The notes under the pieces were generated by a model that saw only the letters and a program-made list of their open reading frames with translations, did no database searches and was not told the origin of the DNA. A stretch of DNA of 13,024 nucleotides from Porphyromonadaceae bacterium UBA7203 (GTDB lineage: Bacteria; Bacteroidota; Bacteroidia; Bacteroidales; Muribaculaceae): positions 19,804 to 32,827 of the forward strand of contig DKUN01000021.1 in NCBI GenBank assembly GCA_002490725.1, given 5' to 3'. This document shows positions 1-5,998 of the stretch, piece after piece (the first letter of the stretch is position 1; each line of letters begins with the position of its first letter). The position numbers were made by a program, and so were the translations under genes.

Positions 1-15
1 GCCGAGGAGAGAGGA

Positions 16-61
16 GAATGAGTATACTTTAGGGTTCGCCCTTGGTTACTCATTCTTTTTT
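16..61 (+). terminator. Rho-independent terminator of an upstream gene outside the window
   Basis: A 9-bp perfect stem (16-24 with 47-55, GAATGAGTA/TACTCATTC) encloses a smaller AGGG/CCCT stem closed by a TTCG tetraloop (31-42). Six T residues follow at once (56-61). This is a strong intrinsic terminator for + strand transcription. No open frame in the first bases is recognisable, so the gene it ends lies to the left of the window. Confidence 0.8.
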
Positions 62-94
62 GTATCTATTCCTGAACTTTTTTGAACCGGTCGT

Positions 95-214
95 TGTTAT
101 AACATTGCAAAAGCGAAAAACGAAAGCTTTTTTCCTTGTGTGAATGAAATGTGATAATGATTGGTTTATTATTTGGCGAGGAGTGACTGCGAAGCCGCTC
201 CTCGACTGATTTTT
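95..214 (+). repeat. 120-bp intergenic direct repeat, copy 1
   Basis: This block matches 1626-1745 at 117 of 120 positions. The differences are TT/CC at 132-133 and C/T at 190. It holds two inverted repeats: AAAAGC/GCTTTT (109-114 with 126-131) and a perfect 7-bp stem CGAGGAG/CTCCTCG (177-183 with 198-204), the latter followed by ACTGA and a T5 run, so its 3' end resembles a weak intrinsic terminator. A TAACATTGC sequence at 100-108 is one base off the Bacteroidetes -7 consensus. The final T-run plus G215 also serves as the likely -33 element of the hydrolase promoter. A 21-codon open frame (144-209) lies inside. The function is unknown; terminator or insulator, small RNA, or a dispersed genomic repeat are all possible. 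Confidence 0.9.
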
Positions 215-244
215 GCGGGAGCGAAAAAAAATTTATATATTTGC
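210..244 (+). promoter_or_regulatory. Bacteroidetes-type promoter of the alpha/beta hydrolase gene
   Basis: A -7 element TATATTTGC (236-244) matches TAnnTTTG exactly. A TTTTTG at 210-215 lies 20 bp upstream and fits the -33 TTTG element. Transcription would start near 249, giving a leader of about 28 nt before the ATG at 277. The -33 element overlaps the last bases of the 120-bp repeat. Confidence 0.7.
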
Positions 245-276
245 GAGGTCTAACTTGATTTAATGACTTCGTTGAT

Positions 277-1584
277 ATGAAAAAGATGTTATCTGCAGTC
301 GCCGCCGTCGCTCTTGCGGCATTGCATGGTGGTGCTGTCACAGGGAGCTGGCGCGGTAATCTTGACCTTAATGTAGCCAAACTGCCACTTGTTTTTAACT
401 TCGGCGACCAGGGCGGCTGTACGCTTGACTCGCCCGCGCAGGGAGCAAAGGGCATTCCGGTCGAGGTTGTGTTCAGCTCGGCCGATAGCATCGCACTTGA
501 CCTTCCGGCAATCGGGGCAACGTTTCGCGGGCGCGTGACGCCCGACAGTATCCGTGGCTTTTTCTCGCAAGGCGGCATGCTGTTGCCGTTGCTGCTTGAG
601 CCGGAAACTCCGGTCGACGAGCGCCGGCCGCAGACTCCGCGCGGACCGTTCCCCTATGAGACAGTCGACACCGTGTTTTGTTCGGCCGACGGCACGGAAC
701 TGGCCGCTACGCTGACGCTACCCTCCCGTCCTGTGGCCGTTGCGGTGATGGTGACCGGCAGCGGGCCGCAAAACCGCGACGAGGAGCTGTTTGAACACAA
801 ACCTTTCGCCGTGATTGCCGACCGCCTGGCCCGCGCCGGAGTGGCCACGCTGCGCTATGACGACCGTGGCACAGGCGCCTCGAAGGGCGATTTCGCCGCC
901 GCGGATATTGACACATTCAGGGCTGATGCTTCGGCGGCTCTGGCCTGCGCGCGAACGGCGTTTCCGCAACTTCCGGCCGGCGTCATAGGTCATTCAGAAG
1001 GAGGCACCATCGCACTGATGCTTGCCGCCGACGGCGAATGTGACTTTGTAGTGTCGATGGCCGGGATGGCCGTGAGCGGAAAAGAAACGGTCATGGCCCA
1101 GAACCGACGTTCGCTCCGGGCGGGCGGATTCACCGACACTCAGGTTGCCGATGCGGTCAAGATTCTGGACTTTGTGTTTACGGGAATTATGGAGACAGGG
1201 TCGGCGCCCGATGTAGATTCCTTTATGGCTGCCAATGGCATTGAACTGCCCCGCCGGCTGGTCGACGCGCTCAAGCAAGGCCTTGAATCGGCGCCGCTAA
1301 CCTATTTTCGCAAAATGCTCAGCCTTGAGCCGGCCGGCTTTATCGGCCGCATTGCCTGTCCGGTGCTTGCGCTTAACGGCACGCTCGACACTCAGGTCGA
1401 TGCCGTTGACAATCTGGCGCTGATAGCCCGCAAAATTCCCTCGGCTAAAACGCGTGTCTATCCGGGGCTGAATCATCTGTTTCAGCCTGCAACGACAGGA
1501 AGCGTTGACGAATATGGCGACATACGCGTCACGATTTCAGAAGATGTTCTTGCCGACATAGCGGCCTTCTGCAAAAATTTTTGA
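277..1584 (+). CDS. Secreted alpha/beta hydrolase (serine esterase/peptidase-like)
   Basis: Predicted 435-residue exported serine hydrolase of the alpha/beta fold, COG1073 type. Residues 1-20 form a signal peptide (MKK, then a hydrophobic Ala/Val stretch). Residues about 22-110 form a beta-rich N-terminal domain often found before this catalytic domain in Bacteroidetes. The hydrolase domain spans about 130-435: an oxyanion-type GSGPQNRDE (161-169), the nucleophile elbow GHSEGG with Ser240, the acid Asp371 in GTLD, and the base His400 in LNHLF, so the triad is complete. It likely cleaves ester or amide bonds in the periplasm; the substrate cannot be read from sequence. The ATG at 277 is preferred because the signal peptide starts there and the promoter lies just upstream. 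The gene appears monocistronic and is flanked on both sides by near-identical 120-bp repeats. Confidence 0.88.
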   Translation: MKKMLSAVAAVALAALHGGAVTGSWRGNLDLNVAKLPLVFNFGDQGGCTLDSPAQGAKGIPVEVVFSSADSIALDLPAIGATFRGRVTPDSIRGFFSQGGMLLPLLLEPETPVDERRPQTPRGPFPYETVDTVFCSADGTELAATLTLPSRPVAVAVMVTGSGPQNRDEELFEHKPFAVIADRLARAGVATLRYDDRGTGASKGDFAAADIDTFRADASAALACARTAFPQLPAGVIGHSEGGTIALMLAADGECDFVVSMAGMAVSGKETVMAQNRRSLRAGGFTDTQVADAVKILDFVFTGIMETGSAPDVDSFMAANGIELPRRLVDALKQGLESAPLTYFRKMLSLEPAGFIGRIACPVLALNGTLDTQVDAVDNLALIARKIPSAKTRVYPGLNHLFQPATTGSVDEYGDIRVTISEDVLADIAAFCKNF

Positions 1585-1625
1585 AAAAAAATATGCCGGA
1601 TAATGAACCAATCCGCAATAACCGC

Positions 1626-1745
1626 TGTTATAACATTGCAAAAGCGAAAAACGAAAGCTTTTCCCCTTGTGTGAATGAAATGTGATAATGATTGGTTTAT
1701 TATTTGGCGAGGAGTGACTGTGAAGCCGCTCCTCGACTGATTTTT
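1626..1745 (+). repeat. 120-bp intergenic direct repeat, copy 2
   Basis: Second copy of the element at 95-214, same orientation, three substitutions. Both inverted repeats are kept: AAAAGC/GCTTTT at 1640-1645 and 1657-1662, and CGAGGAG/CTCCTCG at 1708-1714 and 1729-1735, followed by the T5 run at 1741-1745. It starts 41 bp after the hydrolase stop and ends 32 bp before the preferred start of the LtaS-like gene, so it could act as terminator between the two. The 21-codon open frame survives here (1675-1740) with one Ala-to-Val change. Confidence 0.9.
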
Positions 1746-1764
1746 ATATGATGTTGATTTTTCA

Positions 1765-1773
1765 TAACTTTGC
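1765..1773 (+). promoter_or_regulatory. -7 promoter element of the LtaS-like gene
   Basis: TAACTTTGC is an exact TAnnTTTG match. No clear TTTG -33 element is present, although the T-run closing the repeat (1741-1745) is at about the right distance. Transcription would start about 6 nt after the G at 1772, which is at or beside the ATG at 1778. This suggests a leaderless or nearly leaderless transcript and argues against the upstream ATG at 1748. Confidence 0.6.
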
Positions 1774-1777
1774 AGTT

Positions 1778-3724
1778 ATGAAATTCAAGTGTAATGTTTA
1801 TCTGGCCACGCTTTATCAGTTGTTGGTGGCTCTGATTCTTCTGTGGCTGACGCGCTTTGCGTTCTATTTTTATAATGCCGACGTAACCGGCTCGCTGTCG
1901 GCCGGACGCCTGACGGCTGTGGCGCTTGCAGGTCTGCAGTTCGATATTGTGGCCGTAGCCTATGCCAACGCGCTGTTTGTCGTGATGCGCTTTTTGCCGT
2001 TCGGGTTTGTCATGAAGCGATGGTGGCGGCGGGCATCCATGGTTGTGTATGGTGTGGCCAACAGCGCTCTGCTGCTGGTCAATATCGGCGATATAGTGTT
2101 TTTTCGCTTCAACAACAGCCACATGCAGTTCGACACGTTCCGCTCGTTTCTTAATGCCGATATGGTCGGTGTGGCGCTGTCGTATTTTGGCCAATACTGG
2201 TGGGCGTTTCTTGCCATAGCGATGATTGTAGGGGTGCTGCTCCTGCTGGCTACTCGCGTCAGGATTGAAGGCATGGCCCGGGGAGCATGGCCGCGCATCG
2301 GGCTGTTTCTGCTGGCCGCGGGGCTGACGTTTATCGGCATGCGCGGCACTATAGCCGGCCGCCCGATCGGCATTGACCGCGCCGGAGCGGTGGTCGACGA
2401 GCCTGCTGAAATCAATGTGGTGCTCAACACTCCCTTCTGCATTATGCGTTCAGCCAATTACTCGCGCGGCATGGAGACGCGCGTGTTTTTCAGCGACGAT
2501 GAGCTGGCGGCTATCCGTTCGTCGGTTCAGCAGCCGGCCCGCCCGCTTGCGGCCGATTCGTTGCGCCGTGCGGTCAGCGGCAAAAACATCATGCTGATTA
2601 TTCTTGAGAGCGGCGGCCAGGTGTGGTTTGATTCGCTCAATATCGTCAAGGGCGATTCGGTCCGTAATCTGATGCCGTTTATGAATTCGCTGGCGTGCAA
2701 GTCAATGGCCTTGACGTCGACCTATTGTACGGGTGCGCGCACCGTTGAAGGGCTGGCGAGCATAATAGGCGGAGTGCCGACGTTCGGCCCGATAAACTGG
2801 ATGGCCACGAAGTATGCTCCGCTTCCGGTCGACGCGCCGGCGCGTCTGCTTGCCTCCAGGGGTTTTGACACCCGCTTTTTTATCGGCGCCAAGTCGAACT
2901 CGTTTTCGCTCGGCCCGCTTGCGCGCACAATGGGTTTTGCCGGCGTGACGTCGATGGCCGAGGTTGACCTGCCCGCGTCGGGCAACAGCAATTCCTGGGG
3001 CATTTATGACCATGTGATGGGCCGGTATGTGGCCGGGCAGCTGTCGGCGATGTCGCAGCCGTTTTTTGCCGCGTGGCTTACGCTCGACCTCCACTCGCCG
3101 TTCGATATTCCCGATAATTGGGATGATTCGGGCTATAGGCCTGTGTCAGATCCCATGGAACGATGTGTAGAGTATACCGACTTCTCGCTCAAGATGTTTT
3201 TTGAGGAGGCCTCGCGCCAGCCCTGGTTTGACAACACTCTGTTTGTCATTACGGCCGACCATGGTTTCCGCGATTTTATTACCGAGCCGAAATATAACGG
3301 AGCCTACATTTACGGCCATATTCCGTTTCTGCTCTATACTCCCGACGGCTCTCTGCCGGCCGGAAAGCATGCCGGCCGACCAATGGCGCAGTTCGACATT
3401 CCGTCGACGCTGCTCTGGCTGGCGGGCTATGACGAGCCGTATGTTTCGGTCGGCACCAACTGGTTCGACGATGCGAAGCCTCACTATGGGGTAGTGATGC
3501 GCAATGATATGTGGTACGTCATTTCTGAGCGGCGCGCGATGCGTCTCCCATTCGACGCATCGCGCGTTGACGCCGTCTTCGACGTCATCAACGATCAGGA
3601 GTTGCTATCGCCCCTTACCGACTATGATGCCGATGAAATCGACGGCATGCTGACATGGTTCAGGGCGTTTCTGCAAGACTATACGTCGCGCGCCAACGGT
3701 GCGGCCCTGTCATTGAGCAAATGA
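1778..3724 (+). CDS. LtaS-like membrane phosphotransferase (sulfatase/alkaline phosphatase superfamily)
   Basis: 648 residues from the chosen ATG; an in-frame ATG at 1748 would add ten residues but lies upstream of the -7 element. Five hydrophobic segments fill the first ~190 residues, followed by a periplasmic sulfatase-fold domain, the LtaS layout. Metal and catalytic residues match LtaS: Glu277 in ILESGG, nucleophile Thr322 in ARTVEG (45 residues after the Glu, as in S. aureus LtaS), Asp494-His495 in TADHG, and substrate-site His439 in LDLHSP. The family transfers glycerol phosphate or phosphoethanolamine from phospholipids to acceptors. Gram-negative Bacteroidales lack lipoteichoic acid, so a periplasmic glycan or lipid is the more likely acceptor (inference). 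It is followed by radical SAM and glycosyltransferase genes on the same strand, which supports an envelope-modification role. Confidence 0.88.
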   Translation: MKFKCNVYLATLYQLLVALILLWLTRFAFYFYNADVTGSLSAGRLTAVALAGLQFDIVAVAYANALFVVMRFLPFGFVMKRWWRRASMVVYGVANSALLLVNIGDIVFFRFNNSHMQFDTFRSFLNADMVGVALSYFGQYWWAFLAIAMIVGVLLLLATRVRIEGMARGAWPRIGLFLLAAGLTFIGMRGTIAGRPIGIDRAGAVVDEPAEINVVLNTPFCIMRSANYSRGMETRVFFSDDELAAIRSSVQQPARPLAADSLRRAVSGKNIMLIILESGGQVWFDSLNIVKGDSVRNLMPFMNSLACKSMALTSTYCTGARTVEGLASIIGGVPTFGPINWMATKYAPLPVDAPARLLASRGFDTRFFIGAKSNSFSLGPLARTMGFAGVTSMAEVDLPASGNSNSWGIYDHVMGRYVAGQLSAMSQPFFAAWLTLDLHSPFDIPDNWDDSGYRPVSDPMERCVEYTDFSLKMFFEEASRQPWFDNTLFVITADHGFRDFITEPKYNGAYIYGHIPFLLYTPDGSLPAGKHAGRPMAQFDIPSTLLWLAGYDEPYVSVGTNWFDDAKPHYGVVMRNDMWYVISERRAMRLPFDASRVDAVFDVINDQELLSPLTDYDADEIDGMLTWFRAFLQDYTSRANGAALSLSK

Positions 3725-3733
3725 AAAGCATTT

Positions 3734-3774
3734 GTCGGAGCGGAATGATTTTTTGAAAAATCTTTCGGTCCGAC
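3734..3774. repeat. Imperfect inverted repeat between the LtaS-like and radical SAM genes
   Basis: GTCGGA (3734-3739) pairs with TCCGAC (3769-3774), and GATTTT (3747-3752) pairs with AAAATC (3757-3762). A short GAA/TTC pairing (3743-3745 with 3764-3766) extends the stem with internal loops. No T-tract follows on the + strand, so it is not a standard terminator. It could be a partial attenuator or RNA-processing site, or have no role. The 98-bp gap it sits in (3725-3822) shows no consensus promoter, so the radical SAM gene may be transcribed from upstream. Confidence 0.5.
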
Positions 3775-3822
3775 AGATGCCGCGGGCAATAATGGAAAGC
3801 GTGGGGGCGTTAGTTAAATGTT

Positions 3823-5253
3823 ATGAGAGTATGTTTTCTGATTCCGCCGGAGCCGGTGGCGGAAACCCCGGCCGAGCGTTCCGCAGGGTGCACCCGCGTG
3901 GTGTATCCGATGCCTAATCTCTATGAGCTGACAGTTGCGGCGCTTGTCGAGTCCGAGGGCTATGACGTCAGCTATGTCGACCTGTCGGCCGGCGGCGACC
4001 TCAGGGCGTTTGTCGGCAGCGACAACAGCGATGTCTATATGATATGGAGTGTCAATCTGAGCAGAGCTGCCGACTTTGCCGCGCGCGATGCCATAATTGA
4101 GCTTCAGCCTCAGGCCAAGGTGGTTTTTCTCGGCCCCGGGGCAACGTTCTTTCCGACGCTTTATCTGACTGACTCGCGCGTGATTATTGCACGCGGAGAG
4201 CCCGAGCTGACGGTGATCGAGTTGCTCGGATGTCTGCGCGACGGTAGCGACTACACCGGACTGCAGGGCCTGACTCTGCTTGGCGACGGAGGTCGGATTG
4301 TGCGCAACCGGTCGCGCCGGCTGATGACCGACCTCGACGCGCTTCCCTTTCCCGCGCGCCATCTGGCGGGCAAGACAGCTTTCCATAACCCGAAGCTCAA
4401 GCTCTCGCCCTATACGACGATGCTCACCTCGCGCAACTGCCCGTTCAGGTGCATCTACTGCGTGCCGAGTTCGCTGACTTTTGCGCGCGAGCTTGACTTT
4501 CGTGAAGACAATGGCCGCAAGCCTCCGATTTCGTTCCGCTCGGTCGAGAGTGTTGAAAAGGAGATTGACATGCTTGCCGCCGAGGGCTACAGGGCTATCG
4601 GTTTTGTTGACGATAACTTCATCTGGAACGAGGAGCGCACTGCCGGAATATGCCGCGCGCTGAAAAAGCAAGGCATAATCTGGGGCTGTCAGGCCCGTGC
4701 CGACGCCATTACCGAGCCTATTGCGAAGATTCTGGGCGAGAGCGGCTGCACCTACGTTGACCTCGGCGTAGAGTCGTTTAACGACGAGATTCTGAAATTT
4801 ATACGCAAGGGCGAGACGTCGGAGCAGATTTTCAAGGCCATAGACCTGCTGCAGAAGTATAAAGTGCCCGTTAAACTCAACATTCTTATTGGCACCAGCC
4901 CGCTCGAAACCCGCGAGACGCTCAAGGATACGCTCAAAAAAGCCAAGGCGCTCAAGGTCGACCAGGTGATGTTTAACATCGTGTCGCCCTTTCCCGGCAC
5001 GGAGTTCTATGCGATGGCCAAGGAGAACGGCTGGATCGCCGGGGGTGAGTATGAGCCGACCAACGTGCAGCGCGACTCGATTCTGAGCTATCCCCATCTG
5101 TCGGCCGAGGAGATGGAGCGGATTCTGTTTCGCTTCAATCTGCGCTATTTTCTGTCGCCGAGCATTATCTGGAAGCACATGCGCCGTTTTCGCAGTTTCA
5201 GCGAGTTCAGGCTGGCATTCAAGGCGCTGTGGATTAAATTGTTCGGAAAATGA
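3823..5253 (+). CDS. Radical SAM protein with B12-binding-like N-terminal domain
   Basis: 476-residue member of the class whose Rossmann-like N-terminal domain precedes the radical SAM core (BchE/HpnJ-type layout). N-terminal signs: VCFLIPPEP at 3-11, FLGPGATFFP (102-111) and RGEPELTVIEL (124-134), which match the conserved GGPHATFFP and GExE regions of such domains. The radical SAM core begins near 195 with Cys206, Cys210 and Cys213 (CPFRCIYC), the three [4Fe-4S] ligands; GVES (315-318) is the usual conserved strand. I do not see the DxHxxG histidine that coordinates cobalamin base-off, so B12 use is doubtful. The substrate is unknown. The stop overlaps the start of the glycosyltransferase by 4 bp (ATGA), implying coupled translation; the next gene upstream is an LtaS-like phosphotransferase. 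Modification of an envelope lipid or glycan is a reasonable inference only. Confidence 0.87.
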   Translation: MRVCFLIPPEPVAETPAERSAGCTRVVYPMPNLYELTVAALVESEGYDVSYVDLSAGGDLRAFVGSDNSDVYMIWSVNLSRAADFAARDAIIELQPQAKVVFLGPGATFFPTLYLTDSRVIIARGEPELTVIELLGCLRDGSDYTGLQGLTLLGDGGRIVRNRSRRLMTDLDALPFPARHLAGKTAFHNPKLKLSPYTTMLTSRNCPFRCIYCVPSSLTFARELDFREDNGRKPPISFRSVESVEKEIDMLAAEGYRAIGFVDDNFIWNEERTAGICRALKKQGIIWGCQARADAITEPIAKILGESGCTYVDLGVESFNDEILKFIRKGETSEQIFKAIDLLQKYKVPVKLNILIGTSPLETRETLKDTLKKAKALKVDQVMFNIVSPFPGTEFYAMAKENGWIAGGEYEPTNVQRDSILSYPHLSAEEMERILFRFNLRYFLSPSIIWKHMRRFRSFSEFRLAFKALWIKLFGK

Positions 5254-5990
5254 AGCTGTCGGTCGTCGTTATCTGCTGGAATTCGCTGGCCAACTTGCGC
5301 GCGCTGCTCGCATCGCTGCCGCAGGCGCTCGAGGGGCTCGAGGCGGAACTGATTGTGGTAGACAACGGCTCGACCGATTCGACAGGCGATTATGTCATGA
5401 CCGAGTTTCCGCAGGCCGTTTACCGCAGGCTTGACCGCAACTACGGAGTGGCCTATGCGCGCAACCGCGGCATTGAGCTGGCCAAGGGCGATTACATATG
5501 GCTGCTCGATGACGACACGGTGATTAACCGTCGGGCTGTCGAAGCGCTGATAGGCTACCTTGATGAGCATGCGGAGTGCGGCATATGCGCGTGTGCCCTG
5601 CGCGATGAGGCGGGGCTGCTGCAGCAGAGCTACAAGCCTTATCCGTCGCCGGTCATAAAGCTGCGCAACCTGCTCCGATGTCCGCCGGCCGACCCCTATG
5701 CGTCGGCGCTGGTCCGGGGCGAGCCGTTCGAGCCGGTCTACGTCATAGGCGCATGCCAGATGATAAGGCGCGAGGTGTTTGAGGCGGTCGGATTACTCGA
5801 CCAGAAGATTTTCTACGGCCCTGAGGACGCTGATTTCTGCATTCGTGCGCGCCGTGGCGGATGGCGTGTGATGTATCTGCCCGAAGTGTCGATTATTCAC
5901 AAATGGAAGCGGATAACCAACCGTCGCCCATGGTCAAAAATAGGGCGCGAACATATCCGCGCCCTGATTTACTTCTATCTTAAAACTTAA
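5250..5990 (+). CDS. GT2-family glycosyltransferase (rhamnosyltransferase-like, COG1216)
   Basis: 246-residue soluble inverting glycosyltransferase with a GT-A fold. Seen: the nucleotide-sugar strand VVVICWNS (5-12), VVDNGSTDST (36-45), the YGVAYARNRG helix start (65-74), the metal-binding DDD (87-89) in LLDDDT, the acceptor-side IGACQMIRREVF (166-177) and the catalytic-base region GPEDADFCIRARR (190-202), all characteristic of the WbbL-type group. No membrane segment is present, so it acts at the cytoplasmic face on a lipid-linked or intracellular acceptor. It overlaps the radical SAM gene by 4 bp and converges on the acyl-CoA synthetase gene with only 8 bp between stops. Its last 50 bp contain the terminator of that opposite gene. 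Donor sugar and acceptor cannot be told from sequence. Confidence 0.9.
   Translation: MKLSVVVICWNSLANLRALLASLPQALEGLEAELIVVDNGSTDSTGDYVMTEFPQAVYRRLDRNYGVAYARNRGIELAKGDYIWLLDDDTVINRRAVEALIGYLDEHAECGICACALRDEAGLLQQSYKPYPSPVIKLRNLLRCPPADPYASALVRGEPFEPVYVIGACQMIRREVFEAVGLLDQKIFYGPEDADFCIRARRGGWRVMYLPEVSIIHKWKRITNRRPWSKIGREHIRALIYFYLKT
5936..5965 (-). terminator. Rho-independent terminator of the bioB/acyl-CoA synthetase operon
   Basis: A perfect 8-bp stem AGGGCGCG/CGCGCCCT (5942-5949 with 5958-5965) with an 8-nt loop. On the - strand it is followed by A and then TTTTT (5940-5936). It begins 34 bp beyond the stop of the acyl-CoA synthetase and lies wholly within the coding sequence of the convergent glycosyltransferase. 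On the + strand it has no T-tract, so it should work mainly in one direction. Confidence 0.8.
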
Positions 5991-5998
5991 AAAGAGGG

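Noticed and set aside
3732..3917. 61-codon + strand frame before the radical SAM gene
   Set aside because: It starts with TTG, covers the hairpin gap, overlaps the well-supported radical SAM start and has no recognisable features.
3814..5178. 454-codon - strand frame opposite the radical SAM gene
   Set aside because: Long only because of GC-rich codon use on the other strand. It is rich in Arg, His and Ala with no family signature, and the + strand gene has clear motifs.
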